Shown here piece after piece: positions 11,706 through 24,900 of a DNA stretch of 64,000 bases. The position numbers and the translations under genes are program-made. Within the stretch, counting starts at the first letter, position 1, and every line of letters starts with the position of its first letter. The notes beneath the pieces were generated by a model. That model did not search any database. It worked only from the letters and a program-made list of their open reading frames with translations, and was not told the origin of the DNA. Source of the DNA: Ambrosia x helenae (lineage: Eukaryota > Streptophyta > Magnoliopsida > Asterales > Asteraceae); contig JAUTDX010000063.1 of NCBI GenBank assembly GCA_030844895.1, positions 372,001 through 436,000 of the forward strand, in the 5' to 3' direction.

Positions 11706-14234
11706 AGAAAACAGGGATTATCATAATTTTAAAGAAATGAGATAAGGAGAAAAATTAATTGGGTTGATTTTGAGTTAATGCATCTATAGGGTCAAATGAG
11801 TCAACCTAAAAACCACATATGAACAAATCATACACGTTGAAACTCAGTTAACTTGTTACTCAATATTTAAAGCTTCTAAATTGATTTATTCAATCAAAGA
11901 TGTCTTAAGTACAATAGTATAGTTATTAACTTATTATATGAAATACAAAGAATTTATAGAAAACTAAAAAAATAACTGGTTATAAAGTATTGGCGGGTGG
12001 ACAATCGACACAACTCAAACCAAACATTTAGATTCACATTAAAAATAATCCGTTTTGACTTGAACCCATTTCAACCCATTACCCAATCCACCCATTTTGT
12101 CACCTATAAAACATCACAAACTAATGCTATGGATATCTTACCAAATATAGAGGATGGGAGACTTCCATAGCGAGAAGAGAGGAAAGTTCCAGATGTTGGC
12201 TTCCTTCTACGTTCATTGTGCCCAGCCAATGTCTTCACTATCCAATAAAACATATAAAACAAACTCAGCCAAATTAGTTATCTTTGTGCTTCAATGGGGT
12301 CTTTTACAACCCCCTTTATATATGTAATATATGTAATGCCATCTGGAAGATCGCTCTAAATGGGGAACTGAAACTCATATTCAATGGGGGATTTCAAAGG
12401 GTGATATGAATTCAATTGAATGGGGGGTGATAAACATGAATTCAATTAGATTGAAGGATGATTCATTGATTCAATTATAGAACTCTGCTATTAGAATATG
12501 GGCATAGATCAATGTACAAAACAAAATCAATTATATGCAAACAATAGCATATACCTGAGATTAGACATGGCACGCCAGACAACCTTCACCTACGATGTTG
12601 TTGCATTACTGCCCTTATTCAATAACTATGTTCTGGTCAAACACATCTAAAATCAAACAGAAACAACTAAAAGCAAATACACATACCTCTTTCGTGAATA
12701 CAACCAAATATCTAGATTTCAAAACCGAGAAGACAAACAACCGACTCAAAGAATGAATAAATTTCCAAATCTCCAAAGTCACAGTTATGAAATACGTAAA
12801 CGCCAAAAGAATAAATTGCAGTAAAATACCTACAAATCAAATCAAGAAATCCATCAAAACCCTATATTGACTCGAGAAATCCATTAAATTGCAGTAAAAT
12901 ATACCTAATCAAGTTACCTGATGCTGACATTACTGTAATCATTTTTTATGTGTAAAGTTCAATATAAAAAAAAAAAACAGAATTAGCACAGAAAAAACTA
13001 AAGAAAGCCTAACCTGATTCATGAAGGAGAATAAAGGAGTATATAGGATTGTAACTTGATTAGGTATATTTGTGGGGATGAATTAAAGGTGGAATTCATG
13101 TATTTGGCGGTTTCAATTGAGGAGTTGGGCAACTCAAGAGTGTTGAACTAATACAAAAGGTCGATTCAGTGATCCTAAGTTCAGCAACATCAGGTATTAA
13201 GGGCAATGATGGAATCAATTTTTTAGTTTGAACTAAAATGTCACAATAGATTTACTATTATACCCTTCTAAGTGTCTTAATGTTCCACAAAGTTCCAATT
13301 ATACCCTCATTATGTAAGCATAAATCACTTGTGCATGCTGCTTCTTAAGTTGTACGGAAATAAAAATTACTAAGTTAACCATCACTCCTCCTTTATAATG
13401 TACTAGTGGGAATGCCCGCGCGTTGCGGCGGGTGTCCCACGTTATATCTAATTCTGTGATGATGTATGTTACAAATCGCCACCCATTCTGGGTTTCTAAC
13501 ATTTTATTGTTAGCTGATGATTACAGAACAGAAACATTGTTCATGTAACCTAACTTTTCAAACACTTAAAACACTTTACCTCTTTCGTTCCTTCTCTCAT
13601 GAGCTGAAGTTTCTTCCTTTGGAACGATATAGGAACAAAACTTCAAAAGTGATAGTAATTTATTAGTAAACTATGTATCATGCTTCATATCTCCAATATC
13701 ATGGTCACTAAGTTGGCCGTTCGGGAACTTTTCAAGTGGGTACTCGATCATATATGCTAGTGGCTTGTGTGAAGCACGTCAATTTTAGAATACTAAAGCA
13801 TACAGGCTACTGCGTCTCTCGAGTAGGCAAAAAGTGAGGTCTAGATTAACGTAATGCATGTTTCAAAAATTTAACAACAAATGCTTTAGTTTTCCATTTT
13901 GTTGTAAACAACATTTATAAAGCAAAGACCAGGTACGGAGCATGATTTTGTCATGTTAGATGCAAGAAGATTTCACATGATGGAAAAACATATTAAATAG
14001 ACGACAAAGAGCAATACAATAAGAGTTAGGAAAAAAGTACCCTATACATCCATCGTATATTTATTCACTTTCAGCTAAAAATCGGTATCACCTATCCAAC
14101 ATGTTGTGGCGTTGTGCACCTCTAAATTTTGTACCCTTGAAGCAACAGGTTGTGTGAATGTCAACTTACTTCTAAAAGAATAAGAAGTTAACGCCCTGAA
14201 ACTATTTACGCTTAGAACAATTAACAAACCAAAC

Positions 14235-14600
14235 AATCAAACAACCTGAGCTTGACCCTGAACCAGGGTCTTAGTTGGTGGTTGAACCATCTGTGCACCG
14301 GAACCACTACCAGCTTCAGGATTGATGTACTCATGGGTTAAGGTCTGGTTTCTTGAAGCAGATGAGCGATTTGACGGAAGAGAGAAAGCACAGTTGGAAT
14401 CTTGATGTCCGTCAAAAAATCCTCCCGGTACATGTGGCACTTTCAGATTGATGTAAGGAGGCGGGCTGTCCAAGTTAATCTGCCATGGAATAGCAGTGGC
14501 GGCAGTTTCGCGGTGGTAGTAGGTGGAGCTCTTGTGCTAGGCCAGTGAACCCTCCCTCTTGAGCATGATGAAAAGTCCACCAAAAACCTCCAGAATTACC
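14235..14600 (-). pseudogene. Captured SPL-like gene fragment in Helitron copy 2
   Basis: This is the second copy of the fragment at 9803-10180. One extra C in the CC run near 14256 changes the reading frame after the PTKTLVQ residues. As in copy 1 there is no SBP domain and no complete gene structure. Confidence 0.4.
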
Positions 14601-15597
14601 ATTGTGTTCTGTATCAAAACACATATAATTAGAAGTTTGACTTTTGTTGGTCAATGGACCATGTTTCAGTTACATTTAAGTAAGAAAATATGAATTCTAG
14701 ATAGAAAATATTGACATCCAGGTTAGACTTTTAGCCAAATACATACGGGAAGACATTGGAGATTCGAGTTTAAAATGCAAACAACAATGTGGTGGATGTC
14801 AAAGGCGTAAAGCAAAAAAAATTCATTTAACAGGCTTGTTCCTTTTGTCCAACTACCACAGTTTTACTTTGGAGGTTAACTGTGTATGTTTCAGTCTCAA
14901 AATGACGTGAAATTAAGAACTTTTCAAGTTTCTTTTATGCAGTATTTATTCAATCTAAAAACCACATAGTATTACCTTTTGAAGTCAACGATTAATGATT
15001 TAACCTCAAGATAACATGGAATCATAAACTTTTATAAGTTTTGAATAGAATTTGCCAACTGCATACATTAGAGTTATAGCAAAAACACTACCAGAGTACC
15101 AGTAGTTAAAAATGTTCTAAAACTTATAAGATACATGTTATGTCAATACTCAAAGTTCAACAAAAGTAACAAAAGTCAACTTTAAAAGTAGGACGCTTTT
15201 CGATTTTCTTTTGTTCTTTTTCAGACAATCGAAGAACTTTTGATCTCAAAAGTCTAAAAGTTTCATTTTTTATCATTGTTGGTCAATGACTCAATTCGTT
15301 CCAAAAATCGTACGATTTCACTTTTAAAGTCATGTCTCAACCTCAAAATGATAAGAAAGTCTGAAGTTTCCCATTTTTGAAAAGAATTAGTGTCAGCTAC
15401 ATATAGAGAAACATTACCAAATGGAAAACATTGATATAATAGATAAAAATTTATAAAATCTAACTTTCAACTGACTTATTGAATTCATGTCAAACAACTA
15501 TAGACCTATAATCTATTTCTTTATTGAACAAGATACAAGCTATTTGCAATGATAAATGGCAGGAAAATACAAAGAAATGTAGAAAACAGGGATTATC

Positions 15598-16124
15598 TAT
15601 GGGCGAGAGCGCTTTGGTGGAATATTGGAAAATGGGTAAAGGTCCGTAGTTTGGAACAGGTAACTTTGGTGGCTGAATTATTGGAGACACATGGGTCTGT
15701 AGACGGGTCAAACAAGATGAAACAAGCCATATACGCGGTGGTCCAACTCGGCATTTGGAGGTTATGGATAGGCAGAAACGAAATTTTTTTTAAGGATGTA
15801 AACAAATCGACGCCAATGATGCTAGAGGAAATCAAGTCGGAATCGTATTGGTGGCTTATCAAAAGGGCGAAGGTACCGGACGCGGACAAGACAAAATGGT
15901 GGAATTTCACAATCTTCGACAACGGATAATGGGTCAAGTCAAGGGTTGGGAGTTGGGTGCCTTATGTAGTATGCTTCTGTGATTTTAGTTTTATTTTGAG
16001 GTCGTTGGCCCAGGTAGCCGCTTGCTAAATGTGCCGGGGCGATTTTGGGTGGATGTATGTGTAATCGTTTTTTATAGTTGAATGGAATGGTTGCGTTTGT
16101 TTGTTAAAAAAAAAAAGAAAAGAA
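15598..16124 (+). mobile_element. 5'-truncated LINE in Helitron copy 2
   Basis: This is the second copy of the LINE at 11179-11705, with the same 17-bp TSD. The LINE sits at the same position in both Helitron copies, so it inserted before the Helitron was duplicated. Confidence 0.88.
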
Positions 16125-17844
16125 AGAAAACAGGGATTATCATAATTTTAAAGAAATGAGATAAGGAGAAAAATTAATTGGGTTGATTTTGAGTTAATGC
16201 ATCTATAGGGTCAAATGAGTCAACCTAAAAAACCACATATGAACAAATCATACACGTTGAAACTCAGTTAACTTGTTACTCAATATTTAAAGCTTCTAAA
16301 TTGATTTATTCAATCAAAGATGTCTTAAGTACAATAGTATAGTTATTAACTTATTATATGAAATACAAAGAATTTATAGAAAACTAAAAAAATAACTGGT
16401 TATAAAGTATTGGCGGGTGGACAATCGACACAACTCAAACCAAACATTTAGATTCACATTAAAAATAATCCGTTTTGACTTGAACCCATTTCAACCCATT
16501 ACCCAATCCACCCATTTTGTCACCTATAAAACATCACAAACTAATGCTATGGATATCTTACCAAATATAGAGGATGGGAGACTTCCATAGCGAGAAGAGA
16601 GGAAAGTTCCAGATGTTGGCTTCCTTCTACGTTCATTGTGCCCAGCCAATGTCTTCACTATCCAATAAAACATATAAAACAAACTCAGCCAAATTAGTTA
16701 TCTTTGTGCTTCAATGGGGTCTTTTACAACCCCCTTTATATATGTAATATATGTAATGCCATCTGGAAGATCGCTCTAAATGGGGAACTGAAACTCATAT
16801 TCAATGGGGGATTTCAAAGGGTGATATGAATTCAATTGAATGGGGGGTGATAAACATGAATTCAATTAGATTGAAGGATGATTCATTGATTCAATTATAG
16901 AACTCTGCTATTAGAATATGGGCATAGATCAATGTACAAAACAAAATCAATTATATGCAAACAATAGCATATACCTGAGATTAGACATGGCACGCCAGAC
17001 AACCTTCACCTACGATGTTGTTGCATTACTGCCCTTATTCAATAACTATGTTCTGGTCAAACACATCTAAAATCAAACAGAAACAACTAAAAGCAAATAC
17101 ACATACCTCTTTCGTGAATACAACCAAATATCTAGATTTCAAAACCGAGAAGACAAACAACCGACTCAAAGAATGAATAAATTTCCAAATCTCCAAAGTC
17201 ACAGTTATGAAATACGTAAACGCCAAAAGAATAAATTGCAGTAAAATACCTACAAATCAAATCAAGAAATCCATCAAAACCCTATATTGACTCGAGAAAT
17301 CCATTAAATTGCAGTAAAATATACCTAATCAAGTTACCTGATGCTGACATTACTGTAATCATTTTTTATGTGTAAAGTTCAATATAAAAAAAAAACAGAA
17401 TTAGCACAGAAAAAACTAAAGAAAGCCTAACCTGATTCATGAAGGAGAATAAAGGAGTATATAGGATTGTAACTTGATTAGGTATATTTGTGGGGATGAA
17501 TTAAAGGTGGAATTCATGTATTTGGCGGTTTCAATTGAGGAGTTGGGCAACTCAAGAGTGTTGAACTAATACAAAAGGTCGATTCAGTGATCCTAAGTTC
17601 AGCAACATCAGGTATTAAGGGCAATGATGGAATCAATTTTTTAGTTTGAACTAAAATGTCACAATAGATTTACTATTATACCCTTCTAAGTGTCTTAATG
17701 TTCCACAAAGTTCCAATTATACCCTCATTATGTAAGCATAAATCACTTGTGCATGCTGCTTCTTAAGTTGTACGGAAATAAAAATTACTAAGTTAACCAT
17801 CACTCCTCCTTTATAATGTATTATAGATTATAGATTATAGATAA

Positions 17845-18381
17845 TCTATACTATCTTATAATACATTTCACAAGGTCCTTTTAAAATTTAAGTTTTATAA
17901 GCATGATTTCTTAGAGTACAACACACAATGCATATGCTAACTACTTTTTTAGGGTAAATATGTCTTTTATACAATACTTACACATTTTTCCCCTCAACTT
18001 TTTCTATTTAAATACAACAATTACACTTTTTATCCTTATTTTAACCAACTACCTACACGATTTTTAAACGTCCATAATTTTTTTATATGTTAATATTTTT
18101 CTAATATTAATATACCGTATAAACGAACATTTTTTTCTCTTTAATTTGAGTATAGTATTGATATAGTTTTTTTTTTAATTTAAAAATGATATGTTATAGT
18201 TAAGTAATAACCGGAACGAAAACAAACGTAAATGAACCGAAATCATCTATACTATATTATAATACATTTCTTATTGACCTATTAAATTTAAGTTTTACAG
18301 TATAATTGCTTAAAGTATAACACACAATGCACATGTTAACTAAATTTTGTTTTCCGCCGCAACGCGCGGGCACCTGACTAG
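17845..18381 (+). mobile_element. Short Helitron(s) with two 5' ends and one 3' end
   Basis: Two closely similar Helitron 5' ends, TCTATACTATCTTATAATAC at 17845 and TCTATACTATATTATAATAC at 18246, precede a single 3' end: hairpin CCGCCGCAACGCGCGGG, spacer, CTAG at 18378-18381, then T. This is either one 537-bp element or a 136-bp mini-element beside a 3'-deleted copy. About 120 bp downstream of each 5' end are also similar. No protein is encoded. Confidence 0.75.
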
Positions 18382-18409
18382 TATATTAAAAACATATATT
18401 ATATATAGT

Positions 18410-18924
18410 ACATGGGTACAGTTGGAAAATCAAAACCTAAGGGATTAAGGACATGTTCGTATACACTTATAACTTATTTGTTATCTCATTTTCCACCTTC
18501 TTATCTCCTTTTCTAAAATGTCACACATTCCCAACTTATAACTTATCTCTTTTTTCCACCTTCTTTTCACATTATTCAAACCCAAAAAGTCATTTTCAAA
18601 CCATCAACCAAACACTTTTAAAATGACTTATGACTTTTTGAAAAAGTAATAAGTCATAAGGAGGTGGAAATAAGGAGAGCCAAACACCCTCTAAACCTTG
18701 ACGTTTAGAAAACCAAGGTACTAAAATTGCAATGTGATGAAATATTGGGTTAAAAATGCAAAAGAAAAAACAAAGAGAGTAAAATTACAAACTTTAAAAC
18801 AACGCCAATTTTTTTTAAAAAAAATTAAAGCCCGTGACGTAAAAGCCACTGACTTTTGGGTTTTAAGATTATTAGAATAGAATTATACCAAGATTATTAG
18901 AATAGAATTATACCATAGTTCTAA
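18410..18924. repeat. MITE-like remnant and short tandem repeat
   Basis: About 18448-18700 resembles a Tourist-like element: the right end AGCCAAACACCCTC and the internal TTATGACTTTTTGAAAAAGT match the element at 33441, but the left end is degenerate. Two copies of a 27-bp unit (AGATTATTAGAATAGAATTA...) follow near 18865-18915. No gene is seen. Confidence 0.45.
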
Positions 18925-19123
18925 GAGGGTGTTTAGGGTTGAATTTTGAAATAGATTTTTAGATTATTCCGTTTTAAAAACGCAAATAATCAGTTTTTAG
19001 TATTTGAGGTTGTGTTTTGAAATTGATTTTTAAGTTACCAAAACGCAATAATCTAAAAGCAGCTCCACCACTACCGCAGCAAAACACATAATTAGTTTTC
19101 AAAAAACAATCCCAAAAACCCTC
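18925..19123. mobile_element. Tourist-like MITE (PIF/Harbinger type)
   Basis: The imperfect inverted repeats GAGGGTGTTTAGGGTTG and CAATCCCAAAAACCCTC are flanked by TAA on both sides (18922-18924 and 19124-19126). The interior, with GTTACCAAAACGCAATAATCTA, is shared with the element in the receptor-kinase intron at about 32063-32267. It lies about 400 bp upstream of the RLT3-like start codon. Confidence 0.8.
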
Positions 19124-19519
19124 TAAAAGTTAAGTCCCCACACTAAAAACATTGAAATGAAAATCTAATTTTTTAGAATTAAAGTTTTGACCTAAACTGA
19201 GAACTTAACAAAGATCAGGGACTAGTTTTATAACTCTGTACAGAAAAAAAAAAAAAAAAAAGAAAGAAAGATATTTTATAATTTTGTATTACCTAAAAAA
19301 GCCTCATTTAAAAAAAGTAAAAAAATAAAAAGAAATAAAAAAAATATCACCACAAAACCCAAAACCCTTAACCCTACTCTGGAACCCTCGTTCATTTCCT
19401 TCCATGTCTCTGTTTCAGACACACAACACCACCTCACTCACTCTAATCACCATGAATTTCAACACACCATTAACCAATTAACCTTCTTCTCCTTCTTATA
19501 CAACACACGGTTTATTAAT

Positions 19520-21917
19520 ATGCCGAAGAAACGCAATCAAAACAAAAACAATAACAATATAAAGAGAAAAACAGCCGCAACAGTTTAATTATAAACCAGA
19601 TATACGTTTACAGGATGATTTGTTGCCTACTGAGTATATTTTGAGCAAAGTGTTTAGGAAAGACGGCCCTACTCTCGGCGTAGAGTTTGATCATCTTCCT
19701 TCTCATGCGTTTCGGTTATGTAGTGTTAGAGGTCAGTATTATTGTTATTTCAAGCTTTTGTTGAATAATAGTTTATGTGATTTGCTTTTCAATTGTTTGC
19801 CTGTACGGATAATATCGCCTTATTCGGTTAGTAGATGTTAATCACTCGTTAGAGGTCAGTTGACGCACTTATATAATTAAACACATAGTGATGTGTGGAT
19901 TGCAATTTGTTAGTTATATTTTGGGAATGAGTACGTTTGTGAAGGATGATTATGATTAATGGATATGATTTAACTGCTAATGAACTATTCTTTTGGACGC
20001 TCCAACGTGTGTTATGTTAGGACAAAGGACGGGTGTGTGCGTGTGTGAAATTAATAAAAGCTTGTAAGATATGAACATAGGAAAAGGAGATGGATTTTCT
20101 TCATATTCAGATGTAGGCAAGAAGATTATTTAATTTTTTTTAATTGTAACCAGGTGCTATCTCAATTTAAAAATACTACACAGTAACACACTAACACAGA
20201 ATAACCTGATGAGGATTAAATGTGGTAAAGTAAACGTAAATGCATATGGGTCATAGTTATCAAAGGCGCTAGGTGCACTCAAGGCGCATAGGCCTCGCCT
20301 GTGGCCTAGGCGCAAGGCGCAAAAAAAGTGAGGGCCTGAGATAAAAAAAGAGAACAAAGAAAAAAATTAAAAATATATTATGTATTAGAAAATTAATACT
20401 ATTATTCAAATAAAATAAACAAAAGCTGTTATGTAACATTTAATATCATCTATTTCGTATCAAAAGTGTTAAAATATTAGTGTATAAAAGTAGTTTTTCT
20501 TAGAAAAGGTAGAAATCTGGTTGGAATCTAGCCATAAATTTAGAGAATTTGGCTAGAAACTCTCCAGAATTTGGAATCTCGCCAGAATCTGCACCTAAAC
20601 TGTCACCTAGAGAATTAAAGCGCAATTGCTTCGACTTAAGGCGCAATTGCCTCGCCTCGCCTGAAAAATGGGCCTAGGCACAAGAGACGATGGCTTTTAA
20701 CAACTATGATATGGGTTTGCATTTATATGAATCTGGTTTGGAAGGTGACCATGAAATTCTCCTAAAACTTGCTTTTATTCTTTGCCAAAAGAAGCATTAT
20801 TAGATATGATGAAGTTACAAAATTGTAAAATTATAATTGATTGTTTGGAGAGAAGGGTAAGATAAGCGTTTGTGTTATGTGTTCCAAGTCTTCAATATAT
20901 GTAATTCTGAAATATTTTGTTTTTTCTCAGCAGATTCAGGGATATCTCATCGCGCTTGCCAAGAACAACAAAGAGCACTTAAAAGACAAAAGGTACAGGG
21001 AGTGTAACATGTTTGTTAAGTTGGTGTAATCTTTATCAAACCGTCTGTTCTGTTGTAGTTGTGACCCAATGATGCTATTTTTTTTATTATACTACAGACT
21101 TCCAAACCTACCAATGTTGAAGATCAAATCACCCCTCTAGAGAGTGCTTCATTTAAACATGGTATGGGAAAAGGTCTATGGCGACTTACAAACCCGGAGG
21201 GTAACTTAGTCAAGAAACATGGTATTGGAAAAGGTCTATGGCGACTTACAAACCCGGAGGGTAACTCAGTCAAGAAACATGGTATTGGAAAAGGTTTGAT
21301 GACAATTCGGCAGTTAACAAATCCTAATGCTGTAAATCTCCTGGCATGTGTTGACAATGAAGATAGATCTTCTTCTCCGTTTTCACCTTCTACATTACAA
21401 AAACCACCTACTAAAGGAAAAAAGAAGTCTAGGAGACAACAACCCGTGACGGTTTGCTTTCTCTTTCTTGATCTTTTCATCTTGTTGGTGTTTTTACCAA
21501 ACTAGTGTGATTACTCACAGTGGTTCACTTGCAGAGGAGGTTAGTGAACAAAGTACAAGAGAAGAAATCATTAACTAGAAGTAAAAAGGTAGTTATTAAT
21601 GTATATGGAAGTATCTGCTACAGGGGTTTGCAATTCTTGTTGATCTGTTCTTTTTCCGTCCATTTTTGAAGGTGAGATGTGAACAAGTTGATATGGAAAA
21701 GCAAACACGGAGGGAAATATGTGAAATTGCTTTGGTTGGTGGGAAAAGGGAAGAAGACCAAAGTCAATATGCAATGCTTGTAGATGATGAGGAGCTGGAA
21801 CTAAGAGAACTGCAAGAAACATCAAATCCATTGACATGCTATGCTCATTGTGCAGCCAATAGGTTGCATGGTTGTTCCCTTTGCAAAGGTTTACTTCATT
21901 TAGACGTGTTCATTTTA

Positions 21918-21948
<31 letters not shown>

Positions 21949-24900
21949 TTTTTGCATTTTGGATAATAGAACATTCTTAAGTGAACAGTTAATTTAAATT
22001 TTGTTTTAGACTTGCTGGAAAAGTTCCCTCCTAACTCAGTCAGAATGAAGCAACCCTTGCATATGCAGCCATGGGATTCTTCTCCACAACTTGTCAAAAA
22101 GCTTTTTAAGGTACATGTCAGGTCCTTCAGTTTTGATCTCCATTATTGCTTTGTCATACACTAGATTCTTAAGATCCGCAGATGTTGCCAGGAGTCACCC
22201 TTTCTTAATTTGTGTTTTAACTTCGAATTTTGTGCTTGTCCATTATAAATGCATTAAGGAAATATTTAAGTATTGTAGTAGCCGAATCAGGTCCATTATT
22301 TTGCTTCTTAGATCACATTAAGGTCAAGTGATCTCAGTAGTCGTAGTCTTCTCCTCAACATGTATTTCACCTATACTCTTAGCCAGATCTGTAACCATTT
22401 CTAAGCTTATAAGCAATAATGCAATAGCTGAACTAGAAGTGAGTGAATCCAGTAATCAAGTACCAGCAAACCTTGCAAATCTCATACAAATTGTCCCAAA
22501 GTTACTCATACTCTTTGTCTTATGTATACAAATTCACATGGTGGGTTTTTACCCACAATATATTGACCCGTTCGTTACCTTTAGAGTGCCGGTTTTGTAA
22601 CTCATTCGCATTGCTGCTTCATCATTAATCATGTTTCTTCATTTTGTTTATGTATTGCTAAGTTTATTTTTATACTGAGCCTTTATACAATACAGTCAGA
22701 CATTTATCAGTTAGTGGCTTTACATATTGAAGCACATGAATTCTAATATCAGTGCTCCTGATGAATCTTTCTTATAGTCAGCTTTACGTAATAACATCTA
22801 TGAATTTGTTGCCAGGCTCTGTGTTGACTATTATTGCCTGCATGCCCTAATATTAGTTTATATACTTTAACCAAAGGACAGATTTCAGTTGGTAAAATTA
22901 CAAGTAAAAAGGAGCTTGTGGATTGATTCCCATTATTTAAATACAGTGGCATACGAGATTTCTATCATGACAAGGGCTGTTTTAGCTCACTATTAGCAAG
23001 GCACTAATAAAAGATTACGTTGGGTGACTAAAAAATAGAAACTAGCAAGAAAAGACAGTGAAAAGTTGGGTCTTTCCATTTTCTACTAAACAACAATTAC
23101 TGTAAATAAATTTGTGGATATTAATTCTGACTCTTGTTGACAGATATTTCACTTTGTTAGCACTTATGCTGTAATAATCGGTGTCCAGTCCTTTACACTT
23201 GATGAGCTTGCACAAGCATTTGTTGACAAGGTTAGTTATTATCTTCAATCTAGGTGTACATATGTAAGAAATTCTGTTGTAAATCCCTCAGGTTCAGTTA
23301 ATCACCTAATCAAGTACATGACCTTTGCTTTGTACTAGTAAGGATTCTTATTTGTTTTAGCTTATTATTTTTCAGGATTCCCTATTACTTGGGAAACTTA
23401 ATATAGCCCTTTTGAAACTGCTTCTCACTGGTGTTGAGAAGGAACTAGACAGTGGATTTGTATCTCATATCAGCAAGAACTGGAAGTATCGTGGGTTGCT
23501 TCAATCAGTAAGTATTAGTGAGTTTTTCCCTTTTAATCTATTTAAATGGCAAATTTTTAGTTTTTAAAATTTGTTTAAAATCTCTGTTGGCAGGTTGAAC
23601 ATGAAAATCTGTCTTAAAACTATGGAAAAAATCCTTGAATTCCCTAACATGGATAGAGATATTACGCCAGGTTTTGGTTGCAGCTGGATTTGGTTCAAAA
23701 CGTGACACGTCACCTAAGGAACCTCTCTGCAAGGTAAAAAAGTATCACAAAATTATCATGCTCCTGTTATGAAGATCTAAAGTTGAATATACATCTATAA
23801 AAATGGTTATTATACTGTACAACCTGTTAATGAAATCTATCTCTGACTTACAGGAGGCCGCGCTGATGGCTAGATATGGCTTAAGCCCAGGTACTCTCAA
23901 GGGTGAATTATTTAGTATATTATCAATGCAAGGGAATAGCGGCATGAAAATATCCGAACTGGCTACGTATCCATCAGTAAGTAACTTTGACATCTATTCA
24001 AGGAGAGTCGTTATCACTAAATATTTTTTCTAACAATTTCATATTTCTACATGAAGATCGTTGGGTTGAAGCTTGCAGCTGCAACCGATAAAGTAGAACA
24101 ATTGGTAAGCACAATGCTGTCAAGTGATATTACTTTATTTGAGAAAATATCTTCTTCTACATACCGTCTCCGCATTAATCCCATCACTAAGAATTCCGAG
24201 GATGATGAATCTGACCTTGAAGATTATGGTAGTGTTGATGATGATCCCAAGGATATTAGCAATTTTCCTGATATAAATGATCCAGACAATGATTCAGGGG
24301 CACCAATTGCAGATAAAGATGGACAAAAGAACCTTACTAAAAACAAGGATGATAATTTACTAGTAAACTCTGAAATTGATGAAAGCTACCCTGGAGAAAT
24401 GTGGTTATTGGGATTGATGGAAGGTGAATATTCAGATCTAAATATTGAAGAGAAGTTGAATGCCCTATTGGCTTTGGTTGATCTACTTAGTGCTGGTTCC
24501 AGTATAATAATGGAGGTAATTTAACTAATATAGTTTTCTTTTGCTTTTATGATTAACTGATATATGCCTGTGTGTATATATGTATATTATTTGTCTCATG
24601 TTAGCAAATGTAAAAAATCTTACAGGAACCTGCTTTATGCTCTGTTCCTAATGTTCATCATATTGGATCTGGAGCAAAAATAAAGAGATCAACCTTACAG
24701 CAACTTGAGATCGAGCGCAATCGGCTGGTCAGTCGTCACGAGTCAGATTCAGTACAAGATACACAGCCTGTTGATTCTTCAGGAATCATCTCAGTGATGC
24801 AAGAGAAAAGTAACTCCAGTGGGGAGAATAGGGCAGCAGAAATAGAAGTTGTAAATGATGTACATTCTATGCAATCAATCTTTTTGGGATCAGATCGTAG

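Larger units (their letters stand above)
8985..13401 (-). mobile_element. Helitron copy 1 of a tandem pair
   Basis: On the minus strand the 3' end is CCCGCCGCAACGCGCGGGC, a hairpin followed by a short spacer and CTAG at 8985-8988, with T as the next base. This is the plant Helitron terminus. The 5' end at 13401 lacks the usual TCTATA start and is joined directly to the 3' CTAG of copy 2. The copy is about 4,417 bp. It carries a SPL-like gene fragment and a 5'-truncated LINE, and no RepHel protein, so it is non-autonomous. Confidence 0.75.
13402..17827 (-). mobile_element. Helitron copy 2 of the tandem pair
   Basis: This is a direct repeat of 8984-13401 at an offset of 4,418-4,420 bp. By eye the copies differ only in homopolymer lengths: an extra C near 14256, an extra A near 16226 and two fewer A near 17386. 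The right (minus-strand 5') end runs into three TCTATAA repeats (17821-17841), so unlike copy 1 it keeps a TC start; the exact first base is ambiguous among 17827, 17834 and 17841. The 3' CTAG lies at 13403-13406. Confidence 0.75.

Noticed and set aside
8984..17827. A segmental duplication of host DNA
   Set aside because: The unit begins exactly at a Helitron 3' terminus (hairpin plus CTAG), and the right edge shows TCTATAA 5'-type sequence, so a Helitron origin explains the borders better. Assembly duplication remains possible and is stated in the finding.
22328..22600. A 90-residue frame in RLT3 intron 6
   Set aside because: It has no coding features and lies in an intron defined by good splice sites on both sides.
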